Assembly (NCBI GenBank): GCA_016793465.1
Contig: JAEUJW010000038.1
Coordinates: 1-64,000 of the forward strand
Length of the DNA: 64,000 bases
Origin: Myxococcales bacterium
Lineage (GTDB): Bacteria > Myxococcota > Polyangia > Nannocystales > Nannocystaceae
Reading direction: 5' to 3'
Position numbers and translations under genes: made by a program. The notes beneath the pieces are model-generated. The model was not told the DNA's origin and searched no databases. It was given only the letters and a program-made list of their open reading frames with translations. Of the stretch, positions 1-8,869 are shown piece after piece. Numbering within the stretch: the first letter of the stretch is position 1; each line of letters begins with the position of its first letter.

Positions 1-14
1 CTCAGCCGCCCAGA

Positions 15-134
15 GGGGGAATGACGCTGAGAAACTCGACCCCGGCCAGGGGGGAATGGTCCTGAGAAACTGGCCGGCCCAGGGGGGAATGGTCCTGAGA
101 AATTCTGCTCAGGAGGGGGGAATGTTGCTGAGAA
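15..134. repeat. Four-copy 33-35 bp repeat, possible IS21-type transposon end
   Basis: Four imperfect copies of a unit with the fixed words GGGGGAATG and CTGAGAA separated by three bases start at 15, 50, 83 and 116, giving spacings of 35, 33 and 33 bp. Reading the minus strand each unit is TTCTCAG-N3-CATTCCCCC. Multiple short subterminal repeats of this kind are typical of IS21-family (istA/istB) element ends. No transposase lies inside the window, so the element, if any, would extend to the left. This is inference; a solitary end or an unrelated satellite are alternatives. Confidence 0.5.
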
Positions 135-448
135 CTGACAACCGGGGCGGTGCAGCTCGACGATGAGGAACGGGGCGTCAGTCGGAGAGGAGGGCGCCAC
201 GCTGTCATAGACCGCCTCAACTGATCGTCTTGAGGTCGGCAGAGCTGATCGCCTGATCCACCATGTTCCTGGGCGGCATAGAGGCTGAGTCGGGTCACCC
301 GCAGGCGGCGTCAAGGGCTTGAACCCGTTAGGGTTTCGGCGAAGCCGACCCTTGACGTCACCGAGGACGACCCGACAATCGTCCGCTGGACGCCGTGGAT
401 CAGTTCTGGCGAACCAACGATGATCAGTGCGGGCGGTCTGTGACACAC

Positions 449-700
449 GCTCGCCGAGCGACCGAGGCGGTGCAGCTCGACGATGAGGAACGGGGCGTCA
501 GTCGGAGAGGAGGCGCCACGCTCGCCGAGCGACCGAGGCGGTGCAGCTTGATGGCGAGGACCGGGGGGCAGGCGGAGAGGAGGGCGTCAAGCTCGTCGAG
601 CGACCGAGGCGGTGCGGCTCGACGGGCACCGCGCTCATGGCGACCGGAGGCACCAAGCTCGCCGAACGACCGAGGCGGTGCAGCTCGACGGCGACGGCCG
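449..700. repeat. Degenerate ~70 bp tandem repeat downstream of the glutaredoxin gene
   Basis: The phrase CTCGCCGAGCGACCGAGGCG, or close variants, starts near 450, 520, 590 and 657, so the unit is about 66-71 bp. Part of the unit (GCAGCTCGACGATGAGGAAC and the bases after it) also occurs near 151-200. The segment GGAGAGGAGGGCGTC in the repeats resembles the last codons of the neighbouring glutaredoxin gene (705-751, read as its complement). The array therefore may have grown from the gene's 3' end. No convincing coding region is seen in 1-704; open frames here are low-complexity by-products. Confidence 0.6.
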
Positions 701-704
701 CGGG

Positions 705-1007
705 TCAGCCGGCGAGGAGGGCGTCGAGTTTGCCGCTGCGGTCGAGCGCGGAGAGCTCGCTGTAGCCGCCGATGCTGCGGTGCTTGATGAAGATCTGGGG
801 GACGGTGCGCTGGCGGGTGGCGGAGACCAGCCAGGTCCGGGCGTCGGTCAGGTAGGTGACGTCGACGGCCTCGAAGGGGATCTGTTTGCGGCGGAGCAGG
901 CCCTCGGCCATGCGACAAAAGCCGCAGGTGTCGGTGACGTAGATGACCACGTCGCTCGCGAGCTCCTCGGGTTTCTTGAATTCGGTGTGCGCGCCCGAGA
1001 CTCCCAT
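705..1007 (-). CDS. Glutaredoxin-like protein
   Basis: The 100-residue product has the size and motifs of a classical glutaredoxin. The redox motif CGFC is at residues 28-31 after a beta-strand (VVIYVTDT), the cis-proline segment TVP is at 68-70 before QIF, and a GG(Y) glutathione-binding turn is at 80-82. It would reduce disulfides or glutathione mixed disulfides in the cytoplasm. The ATG at 1007 is chosen because it lies two bases after the stop of the upstream gene (1010-1714), so the two are probably co-transcribed and translationally coupled. Its 3' end runs into a repeat array that seems to echo its last codons. The family is confident; the physiological partner is unknown. Confidence 0.88.
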   Translation of the reverse strand: MGVSGAHTEFKKPEELASDVVIYVTDTCGFCRMAEGLLRRKQIPFEAVDVTYLTDARTWLVSATRQRTVPQIFIKHRSIGGYSELSALDRSGKLDALLAG

Positions 1008-1009
1008 GG

Positions 1010-1714
1010 TCACTGCTCCTCGGCCAGGAGGGCGAGGATCTCCTCGTCGAGCTGGTACTGGTGTTCGCTGGCGAATTTGCCGACGACGATGTCGCGGCGC
1101 TGCGAGGCGGGGATCGGTGTGCCGGCGCTGACGCCCTGGCCGCCGATGCCGCCGACGGGGCGACGACCGACGCGGGCCGGGCCGCGGCTCGGACGCGCGG
1201 GGCCCTGACCAGCGGCGGCCGCGGCAGCCTGTGCCTGGGCCTCGGCCGAGGTGTAGACGGCGTGCGTGAGGCCGGGGTCGATGGTCGGACCCGGGGTGCC
1301 GGCCTGCAGCGGCGGCCCCTGGGGCTCGACGTCGCGTGGTTCGGGCGGGGGTCGACGATCGGGGCGTCGATCGGGGGCGGGGGCGACGGGCGCCTGCTCG
1401 GGCTTGGCCGAGGCCTCGGGGTGAGCCCCGATGAACTTGACGATCTTGTCGTCGAACGAGCCGCTGCGAAGCTGGCGGATCATCGACTTGTGCGAGTCCT
1501 GCATCAAGCCGATGATCGTGGCGTCGAGGTTCTCGCTCTCGAGCTTGGCTCGATAGTCGACCTTGTTCGAGGCGACGATCGTTCCGTCGTAGAAGACGTG
1601 GGTGAAGATGTGGGCCCGCGCGACCCCCGAATCTTCGGTCTGAACGTGATAGAGCCGCCCCCGGTGCGGGATGTTGTGGTTGTAGCCGAGCTGCGGGGAC
1701 TGGTTTGCGGCCAT
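1010..1714 (-). CDS. Conserved hypothetical protein
   Basis: This 234-aa protein has a structured-looking N-terminal half (about residues 1-100, with SPQLGYNHNIPHRGRLYHV and a predicted beta/alpha pattern). The middle is low-complexity Pro/Ala/Arg (about 105-200), and the charged C-terminus ends in LDEEILALLAEEQ. No signal peptide or membrane segment is visible, so it is probably cytoplasmic. I do not recognise a named family. It lies directly upstream of the glutaredoxin gene with a two-base gap, so an operon is likely. A divergent gene starts 127 bp upstream. Confidence 0.75.
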   Translation of the reverse strand: MAANQSPQLGYNHNIPHRGRLYHVQTEDSGVARAHIFTHVFYDGTIVASNKVDYRAKLESENLDATIIGLMQDSHKSMIRQLRSGSFDDKIVKFIGAHPEASAKPEQAPVAPAPDRRPDRRPPPEPRDVEPQGPPLQAGTPGPTIDPGLTHAVYTSAEAQAQAAAAAAGQGPARPSRGPARVGRRPVGGIGGQGVSAGTPIPASQRRDIVVGKFASEHQYQLDEEILALLAEEQ

Positions 1715-1791
1715 GGGCGGGTTGGTTCCTCAGGCTAACACGGGAACTGTGCCCCACAGAGCGCGTGCACCGCAACCACGGAGTGCAAACG

Positions 1792-1811
1792 GTGTGGCGC
1801 GCGGGCCACAC
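1792..1811. promoter_or_regulatory. Inverted repeat in a divergent intergenic region
   Basis: GTGTGGC (1792-1798) and GCCACAC (1805-1811) form a perfect 7-bp inverted repeat with a 6-base spacer, in the gap between the minus gene starting at 1714 and the plus gene at 1841/1868. A -10-like TATGCT is at 1840-1845. Position suggests an operator, but no partner regulator is known. Confidence 0.35.
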
Positions 1812-1840
1812 GCCGAGAGACCACGAAAGCCGGTCCTGGT

Positions 1841-2848
<1,008 letters not shown>

Positions 2849-3083
2849 GCGGCAAGCGAGGCGGTAGCCGGGAGTACGACGTCACGGCGGTGGTCGGGCT
2901 CGTGAGCGTGGCACTCGTCGTCGTGTGAGCGGCAAGAGAGGCGGGGGCCGGAGCACTACGGCGTGGTGGTCGCGACGGTGAGGCAGCGCGTCGCGGGTGC
3001 CGGTCGACTGTGACGCGTGGGCTCGGGGAGAGGGCTCGTCGTGCGAGCGCAGGCGTCGCGCTCGAGAGGGGGCCGAGCGGCTC

Positions 3084-3187
3084 GCGTCGGGGCGCTCGAG
3101 CGTCGGGGCCCCGCGTGTTCGAGGGAACGAGCGGGGCGTCGGGGCGCTCGAGCGTCGAGGCCCCGCGTGTTCGAGGGAACGAGCGGG
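3084..3187. repeat. Two tandem 52-bp repeats containing hairpins, 3' of metH
   Basis: Two nearly identical 52-bp units (3084-3135 and 3136-3187) each contain CCCCGCGTGTTC followed by GAACGAGCGGGG with a 4-base loop. These can fold into a GC-rich stem-loop with an internal mismatch. They end about 20 bp from the metH stop on the minus strand, so they may act as a double factor-independent or pausing terminator. No T-run is present, which makes intrinsic termination uncertain. Confidence 0.55.
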
Positions 3188-3207
3188 GCCTCGAGGCGGG
3201 CGGACGG

Positions 3208-6200
3208 TCAAATATTGAAATATTTGGCGTCGGGGTGGTGGACGATGATGGCGCTGGTGGACTGTTCGGGGACCAGCTGGAAGCCTTCGGTGAGGCTGAC
3301 GCCGATGCGTTCGGTGCCGAGGAGCTCGACGAGCGGGACCTGGTCCTCGAGGCGGGGGCAGGCGGGGTAGCCGAAGCTGTAGCGCGAGCCCTGGTAGTGC
3401 TGTTTGAAGAGGTCGCTGATGTCGGTGGCGTCGTCCTGGGCGATGTTGAGTTCGCGGCGGACGCGTTTGTGCCACAGCTCGGCGAGGCCCTCGGCGGCCT
3501 CGACGCCGAGGCCGTAGAAGTGGAGGTAGTCGTCGTAGCGGTTGGCGGCGAACATCTCCTGGCACAGCTCGGTGGCGACGGAGCCCATGGTGACGCAGGT
3601 GAGGGCGATGACGTCGCGCTCGCCGGAGCGGACGCTGCGGAAGTAGTCGGCGATGCAGAGGCGCTTGTGGTCGAGCTGGCGGGGCAGGTCGAGGCGCAGC
3701 GGCGGGCGGATGCCGGCGGGGTCGTGGATGAGCAGCGCGTTGTGGTCGGACTGGCAGGGGAAGTAGCCGTAGACCACGCGGGGGGCGAGCATCTTGTCGC
3801 TGATGGCGCGCTCGCACCACATGCGGAACTTGGGCTCGATGGTGTTGTGGAGGATCTCCTCGTACTCGGCCTCCGACAGGCGGCCGCGGCGGTACTGCCA
3901 CTGGCCGACGAACAGCGCCTTCTTGTTGATGTAGCGGAAGATCTCGGCGAGCTGCAGCTCCTCGGGTCCGACCACTCGGGCGCCCCAGAACGGCGGCGTG
4001 GGGATCCGCGGCGCGGGCTGGACCTCGCTCTTCACGTACGTCTCGGTCGCCTTTTTTAAGTGCGAGTCCCACTCCTCATGGGTGGTCTGGCGGTAAGCCT
4101 TGCGCCGCTTCGGGGCGGTCAGGGTGATCTTGTCGGGGGCGACGTGGCCGCACAGCTCGTCCATCAGGGCGAGGCCCTCGAAGGCGTCCTTGGCGTAGAA
4201 CACGCGGGCGCGCGGGCGGGCCTCCTGCTGGCGGGGGGTCTCGACGTCGGGCGGCGGGTCGCCCTCGGGCGTGGTGGCGTCGCGGTCCTCGTCGCGGCCG
4301 CTGTAGGCGTTCTGCAGGTTGTGGTCGACGTAGCCGCGGTTGAGGGCCGCGCCGCCGCAGATCACCGGCATGGCGATGCCGAGCTCGCGCATGGCCTCGA
4401 GGTTCTCCTTCATGATCACGGTGCTCTTGACGAGCAGGCCGGACATGCCGAGGGCGTCGGGGTTGTGCTCGCGGGCGGCGGCGAGGATGTTGTCGAGCGG
4501 CTGTTTGATGCCGAGGTTGACGACCTGGTAGCCGTTGTTGCTGAGGATGATGTCGACGAGGTTCTTGCCGATGTCGTGGACGTCGCCTTTGACTGTCGCC
4601 AGGACCATGCAGCCCTTGCGGGGGCCGGCGGTGCGGGACAGGTGGGGCTCCAAGTGGCGGACGGCGGACTTCATGGCCTCGGCGGACTGCAGCACGAACG
4701 GGAGCTGCATCTTGCCGGCGCCGAACAGCTCGCCGACCACGCGCATGCCGTCGAGCAGGATGTTGTTGATGATGTCGAGGGCGGGGTGGTCGACGAGGGC
4801 GGCGTCGAGGAGGGCCTCGATGCCGATCTTGTTGCCGTCGACGATGCGCCGCTTGATCTTGTCGGCGAGCGGGAGCACGGCCTCCTCGGCCTGGTCGGTG
4901 TCGACCTTCTTGGCGCCGGCGAAGCGGTCGATGAAGGCGAACAGCGGGTCGTAGCCCTCGCGGCGGCGGTCGTAGATCAGGTCGCGGGTGACCTGCAGGT
5001 CCTCCTCGCCGAGCTTGTGGGTCGGGATGATCTTCTTGGCGTTGAGGATCGCCGCGTCGAGGCCGTGGGCGCGGGCCTCGGCGAGGTAGACCGAATTAAG
5101 AATCTGGCGCGGGTAGGGCTTGAGGCCGAAGCTGATGTTGCTGAGGCCGAGGATCGTGCGGGCGGCGGGGATCTCGGTGTCGATCTTTTTAATGCCCTCG
5201 AGGGTGGCGAGGCCGAGCTTGCGGCTGTCCTCCTCGCCCTGGGCGATCGTGAAGGTCAGGGGGTCGAACACGATGTCGGCCTCGATCATGCCGTGGCGGT
5301 CGACCAGGAGGTCGCGCATGCGCTTGGCGACGGCGAGCTTGGCGTCGGCGTCCTTGGCCATGCCGACCTCGTCGATGGTGAGGGCGACGAGGGCGGCGCC
5401 GTACTCGCGGGCGAGGTAGGCGATCTTGTCGAACTTGCCCTCGCCGTCCTCGAGGTTGATCGAGTTGATGATCGGGCGGCCGCCGATCAGCTTGAGCGCT
5501 GCTTCGAGCACGTCGAGCTGGGTGGTGTCGATCATGATCGGGATGCTGACGGCCGGGACGATCTTCTTCAGCGCCTCGCGCATGTCTCGGACCTCGTCGC
5601 GGCCGACGTAGGCCACGCAGACGTCGAGCACGTGGGCGCCCTCGGCGACCTGCTCCTTGGCGAGCTCGGCGATGCCGTCCCAGTCGTCGGCGAGCAGGAG
5701 CTCGCGGAACTTTAAACTGCCGTTGGCGTTGGTGCGCTCGCCGACGAGCAGCGGGCCGCTGTCCTGGTCGAGGTTGACGGCGCCGTAGAGGCTGGCCAGC
5801 TGCGGGGTGAACCTCTCGGGGCGCGGCGGGGGGACCAGGCCCTTGACGGCCTCGGCGATCGCGGCGATGTGCGCGGGCGTGGTGCCGCAGCAGCCGCCGA
5901 CGAGCGAGACGCCGAACTCGCTGGCGAAGCGGTGCTGGGCCTTGGCGAGCTCGCCGGGGGTGAGGTGGTAGACGGCGCGGCCGTTGACGTTCTGCGGCAG
6001 GCCGGCGTTGGGCTGGACGGAGACGAGGCGGGTGGCGTGGCGGCCGAGGTGGCGCACGTGCTCGACCATGAGGTCGGGGCCGGTGGCGCAGTTGAGGCCG
6101 ATGATGTCGATCGGCAGCGACTCGACGACGACGAGGGCACCGGCGACGTCGGTGCCGACGAGCAGGGTGCCGGTGGTCTCGACGGTGACCTGGGCCATGA

Positions 6201-6810
6201 TCGGGACGGCGACGCCGCGCTTCTGCGCGGCCCGGTTGGCCGCGATGCTGGCGCACTTGACCTGCAGGATGTCCTGGCAGGTCTCGATGAGGATGCCGTC
6301 GGCGCCGCCGTCGATCAGGCCGCCGATCTGCTCCTCGTAGTTGGCGAGCAGGTCGTCGAAGGTGATGTGGCCGAGCGAGACCAGGCGGGTGGTCGGGCCG
6401 ACCGAGCCGAGCACGAAGCGCGGGCGGTCGGGGGTCGACATGTCGCGCGCGACCGACTTGGCGAGCGCGGCGGCGGCGCGGTTGAGGGTGTAGGCCTCGT
6501 CGCCGAGGTCGAACTCGTTGAGCACGAGGCGGGTGCCGCCGAAGGTGTTGGTCTCGACGCAGTCGGCGCCGGCGGCGAAGTAGGCGGCGTGGATGTCACG
6601 GATGACGTCGGGCCGCGAGCGCACGAGGATCTCCGGGCAGCCGTCCTTGCCGTCGTAGTCGTCGAGGCCGAGGTTGGCGTTCTGGATCATCGTGCCCATG
6701 GCGCCGTCGCACACCAGCACGCGCTCCTGCATGGCCCGGAGCAGCGGCAGGGTGCGCCGGCGCTCGTGCAGGTCGAATCGCGGGTAGATGGGTCCGGTGG
6801 ACGCAGACAT
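3208..6810 (-). CDS. metH: Cobalamin-dependent methionine synthase
   Basis: The 1200-aa protein has the full MetH architecture. The homocysteine-binding barrel holds DGAMGT at 35-40 and zinc cysteines C241 and C307/C308 in GGCCGT. The methyltetrahydrofolate barrel starts at GERTNANGS (358-366). The cobalamin module carries GDVHDIGKN (742-750, His745 as cobalt ligand), and the C-terminal AdoMet reactivation domain has the RYSFGYPACP motif. It transfers methyl from 5-methyl-THF to homocysteine in the cytoplasm. An acidic, Pro-rich insert (SGRDEDRDATTPEGD region) lies between the B12 and activation domains. ATG 6810 is preferred over one 14 codons upstream because TGC-TACCAC, a -10-like box, lies 12 nt before it. 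I saw no cobalamin riboswitch upstream. The last codons (KYFNI) are A/T-rich. Confidence 0.97.
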   Translation of the reverse strand: MSASTGPIYPRFDLHERRRTLPLLRAMQERVLVCDGAMGTMIQNANLGLDDYDGKDGCPEILVRSRPDVIRDIHAAYFAAGADCVETNTFGGTRLVLNEFDLGDEAYTLNRAAAALAKSVARDMSTPDRPRFVLGSVGPTTRLVSLGHITFDDLLANYEEQIGGLIDGGADGILIETCQDILQVKCASIAANRAAQKRGVAVPIMAQVTVETTGTLLVGTDVAGALVVVESLPIDIIGLNCATGPDLMVEHVRHLGRHATRLVSVQPNAGLPQNVNGRAVYHLTPGELAKAQHRFASEFGVSLVGGCCGTTPAHIAAIAEAVKGLVPPPRPERFTPQLASLYGAVNLDQDSGPLLVGERTNANGSLKFRELLLADDWDGIAELAKEQVAEGAHVLDVCVAYVGRDEVRDMREALKKIVPAVSIPIMIDTTQLDVLEAALKLIGGRPIINSINLEDGEGKFDKIAYLAREYGAALVALTIDEVGMAKDADAKLAVAKRMRDLLVDRHGMIEADIVFDPLTFTIAQGEEDSRKLGLATLEGIKKIDTEIPAARTILGLSNISFGLKPYPRQILNSVYLAEARAHGLDAAILNAKKIIPTHKLGEEDLQVTRDLIYDRRREGYDPLFAFIDRFAGAKKVDTDQAEEAVLPLADKIKRRIVDGNKIGIEALLDAALVDHPALDIINNILLDGMRVVGELFGAGKMQLPFVLQSAEAMKSAVRHLEPHLSRTAGPRKGCMVLATVKGDVHDIGKNLVDIILSNNGYQVVNLGIKQPLDNILAAAREHNPDALGMSGLLVKSTVIMKENLEAMRELGIAMPVICGGAALNRGYVDHNLQNAYSGRDEDRDATTPEGDPPPDVETPRQQEARPRARVFYAKDAFEGLALMDELCGHVAPDKITLTAPKRRKAYRQTTHEEWDSHLKKATETYVKSEVQPAPRIPTPPFWGARVVGPEELQLAEIFRYINKKALFVGQWQYRRGRLSEAEYEEILHNTIEPKFRMWCERAISDKMLAPRVVYGYFPCQSDHNALLIHDPAGIRPPLRLDLPRQLDHKRLCIADYFRSVRSGERDVIALTCVTMGSVATELCQEMFAANRYDDYLHFYGLGVEAAEGLAELWHKRVRRELNIAQDDATDISDLFKQHYQGSRYSFGYPACPRLEDQVPLVELLGTERIGVSLTEGFQLVPEQSTSAIIVHHPDAKYFNI

Positions 6811-7016
6811 GACTGGGGGCGGGTGGTAGCACGCGGACGCGGTCGGTGACAAAGGCCGGGCCGGTCCGCGGGTGTGATTGCTCGCCGGAGGTCGTGTCCG
6901 GGCCGCGCTCGGAGGAGGCCCGAGGCGGGTCGCGGGGCGCCGGGTCCCGGGCCTCGTGACGGACCGCGGGGCGGCTTCGGCGCCTGCGGGGCGCGATCAA
7001 AATTGCCGGGGTCGCT

Positions 7017-7574
7017 TCAGCGGCACAGGTCGTCGGTGGCCGGGTTGCCGCCGCCGTTGAGGGGAGCGCCGCCGATGGGGCGGTCGCGGAGGGCGGCGTT
7101 GTGGAGCTCGACGCGGGTGTTCTCGGGGGCGCCGGCGGCCGCGACGGGCTTGGTGGGGCCGAAGCCGACGGCGATCAGGCGCTTGCAGTCGACGCCGCGG
7201 GCGACCAGCCAGCGGGCGACGGCGACGGCGCGGCGCTCGGACAGGGCCTGGTCGTCGGCGTGGCCCTCGACGCGCATGGTCGTGATGTAGTCCTTGTCGG
7301 TGAGGTAGCTGCGGGCGTGCTCGAGGGCGGGATCGCTCTCGGGTTTAAGCTTGTCGCCGTCGAACGCCAGGGGGGCGGGGAGGACCAGGCGGTTGCCGTC
7401 GAGGGTGTAGTCGCGGCGGGCCGGCGGGTCGGCGGCGGGGGTCGGCGTCAGCGGGTCGGGCGCGGGCTCGGGGGCGGAGTCGGCGGCGGGCTCGGGCGGG
7501 GGGAGGTCGCGCGGGACGACGCCGACCGAGCACGCGGCGAGGGCGAGGACCAGGAGCAGGGGACAGCGTGACAT
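7017..7574 (-). CDS. OmpA-like domain lipoprotein
   Basis: The N-terminus MSRCPLLLVLALAACS is a lipoprotein signal with cysteine at about residue 15. A Pro-rich linker (DLPPPEPAADSAPEPAP) precedes a compact OmpA/MotB-type peptidoglycan-binding region: VEGHADDQALSERRAVAVA, then LVARGVDCKRLIAVGFG and ENTRVEL. It is probably anchored in the outer membrane facing the periplasm and contacts the cell wall. ATG 7574 is chosen because the upstream ATG would spoil the signal peptide. It lies downstream of the PP2C gene on the same strand, 81 bp away, with a CTGTCC hairpin between them. The cargo or partner is unknown. Confidence 0.85.
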   Translation of the reverse strand: MSRCPLLLVLALAACSVGVVPRDLPPPEPAADSAPEPAPDPLTPTPAADPPARRDYTLDGNRLVLPAPLAFDGDKLKPESDPALEHARSYLTDKDYITTMRVEGHADDQALSERRAVAVARWLVARGVDCKRLIAVGFGPTKPVAAAGAPENTRVELHNAALRDRPIGGAPLNGGGNPATDDLCR

Positions 7575-7597
7575 GAGACCGAACCTTCGTGCTCCGG

Positions 7598-7613
7598 CTG
7601 TCCTCATGGACAG
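7598..7613. repeat. CTGTCC-N4-GGACAG hairpin repeat, copy 1
   Basis: CTGTCC TCAT GGACAG is a perfect 6-bp stem with a four-base loop in the gap between the PP2C and OmpA-lipoprotein genes. The same 16-base pattern recurs at 17041, 34441, 55392 and 60566. Confidence 0.6.
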
Positions 7614-7655
7614 GCGCCGGCCACGCAGACGACGGGTTGTAAGCGAGCGCGCGGG

Positions 7656-8429
7656 CTATTGCACGCGGCGGAGGATGATCGCGCTGATGTTGTCGGGGCC
7701 GCCGTGGTGGTTGGCGGCCTGGACGAGCTTGCGCACGGCGGTGTGGGCGGGGTTCTGGATCACGAGCTCGTGGAGCTCCTCGTTGGGCACGACGTCGCTG
7801 AGGCCGTCGCTGCACAGGAGGATGTTGTCGCCGAGCTCGATGATGCCGGCGTTGATGTCGGGCACGCCCTTGGAGCGGCCGTGGCCGAGGCAGCGAGAGA
7901 TGCGGCCGCGGTAGGGGTGGACGGCGGCCTGCTCCTTGGTGATGACGCCCTTGGTGACGAGCTCCTGGACCATGGTGTGGTCGAGGGTGATGGGGGTCGC
8001 GGCCTTCTTGTCGACGAGGTAGGCGCGAGAGTCGCCGGAGTGGGCGACCCACATCTTGTCGCGCACGCCCATGACCATCACGCAGGTGCAGCCCATGCCC
8101 TCGGTGTCGGGGTTGCGGGCGGAGTACTCGGCGATCGTGGTGCTGGCGAGGAGGAAGCCGTGGTAGAGCAGCTCGCGGGGGTTCTGCTTGCGGAAGTTGT
8201 TGTCGAGGTAGGCGGAGATCTTCTCGACGGCCATGGCGGAGGCGACCTCGCCGGCGTTGTGGCCGCCCATGCCGTCGCAGACGATGGCCATGTAGTAGCC
8301 GCGGCCGTCGTCCTCCTGGATGGAGATGGCGTCCTCGTTGTGTTCGCGCGACATGCCGGTGTCGCACGCGCCGGCGATCTGCACCTCGAAGTGTCCCGGG
8401 TAGAAGGTGCGTTTAAAGAGCTTGTACAT
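7656..8429 (-). CDS. PP2C-family serine/threonine protein phosphatase
   Basis: The 257-aa protein carries the metal-binding and catalytic motifs of PPM/PP2C phosphatases in order: ACDTGMSREHNEDAI near residue 20-34, VCDGMGGHNAGEVA near 50, HSGDSRAYL, ILLCSDGLSDVV, and GPDNISAIIL near the C-terminus. The aspartates in these motifs bind Mn/Mg. It would dephosphorylate Ser/Thr residues in the cytoplasm and probably balances kinases such as those at 17736 and 56302 (inference). ATG 8429 is chosen because the longer frame upstream reads through the tRNA-Ala gene. The codons for FKR near its start form an A/T island at 8412-8417. Confidence 0.93.
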   Translation of the reverse strand: MYKLFKRTFYPGHFEVQIAGACDTGMSREHNEDAISIQEDDGRGYYMAIVCDGMGGHNAGEVASAMAVEKISAYLDNNFRKQNPRELLYHGFLLASTTIAEYSARNPDTEGMGCTCVMVMGVRDKMWVAHSGDSRAYLVDKKAATPITLDHTMVQELVTKGVITKEQAAVHPYRGRISRCLGHGRSKGVPDINAGIIELGDNILLCSDGLSDVVPNEELHELVIQNPAHTAVRKLVQAANHHGGPDNISAIILRRVQ

Positions 8430-8536
8430 GAACCGAGGACTGGCGCCGTGGGCAGCGATCCTGGCACCGGACCCGAAAACCGGCAAGGCCGATCCTCCGG
8501 CCGGGAGCGCGCGCCGACCGGGGCCGAAGAACGACG

Positions 8537-8568
8537 AAACCCGGAGTCCGTAGGGAGACTCCGGGTTT
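8537..8568 (-). terminator. Intrinsic terminator of the tRNA-Ala gene
   Basis: AAACCCGGAGTC (8537-8548) and GACTCCGGGTTT (8557-8568) form a perfect 12-bp inverted repeat with an 8-base loop. On the minus strand the stem ends in TTT. It lies just 3' of the tRNA and would separate it from the PP2C gene. Confidence 0.8.
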
Positions 8569-8579
8569 ATCAGTTCGAG

Positions 8580-8652
8580 TGGAGCAGAGGGGGATCGAAC
8601 CCCTGACCTGTGCATTGCGAACGCACCGCTCTCCCAGCTGAGCTACTGCCCC
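8580..8652 (-). tRNA. tRNA-Ala, anticodon CGC
   Basis: The minus strand folds as a complete cloverleaf. The acceptor GGGGCAG pairs with CTGCTCC, the D arm is GCTC/GAGC, and the anticodon stem GTGCG pairs with TGCAC. The anticodon loop TTCGCAA gives CGC, and the T arm is AGGGG-TTCGATC-CCCCT. The discriminator base is A and no CCA is encoded. It reads GCG, a heavily used alanine codon in this GC-rich DNA. Confidence 0.96.
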
Positions 8653-8711
8653 GAGACGAGGCCGGGAAGCTAACCGAACTCGCTTCGCCACGCAAGAGGG
8701 CCGACTCGCCA

Positions 8712-8843
8712 TTAAACCGATTTTTCGCCGGGGATCGACGGCTCGCGCGACCAGCCGAGGGCCCAGAGCGCCAGGACGAGGCCGGAGACCAGCAGGAGCG
8801 GGGCGTCCTGGGGCGCGCATAGCCATGTCAGCCACTCGGTCAC
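8712..8843 (-). CDS. Small single-pass membrane protein (43 aa)
   Basis: A GTG at 8843 opens a 43-codon frame ending at TAA 8712. It encodes a short acidic/aromatic N-terminus (MTEWLTWLCAPQDA), one hydrophobic helix (PLLLVSGLVLALWALGW) and a charged tail ending SIPGEKSV. The codons show the G/C third-position bias of real genes here. It diverges from tlyA, and the shared A/T patch 8856-8862 reads as a -10-like box on both strands. Function unknown; a chance frame cannot be excluded because nothing but coding style and the helix supports it. Confidence 0.45.
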   Translation of the reverse strand: MTEWLTWLCAPQDAPLLLVSGLVLALWALGWSREPSIPGEKSV

Positions 8844-8855
8844 GGCGGGCCTCTG

Positions 8856-8862
8856 ATACTAC
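8856..8862. promoter_or_regulatory. Possible overlapping divergent -10 boxes
   Basis: ATACTAC reads TACTAC on the plus strand, preceded by TGA, with the tlyA GTG seven bases on. It reads TAGTAT on the minus strand, 12 bases before the small membrane protein's GTG. It suggests two divergent promoters sharing one A/T patch, both giving almost leaderless transcripts. Confidence 0.4.
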
Positions 8863-8869
8863 ACGGGCC

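Noticed and set aside
4060..5715. 551-aa open frame on the plus strand opposite metH
   Set aside because: Antisense to a fully recognisable metH; composition is the mirror of GC-biased codons and no family motif is present.
6811..7016. Cobalamin riboswitch upstream of metH
   Set aside because: No B12-box-like or conserved core sequence was visible in this gap or just 5' of the start.
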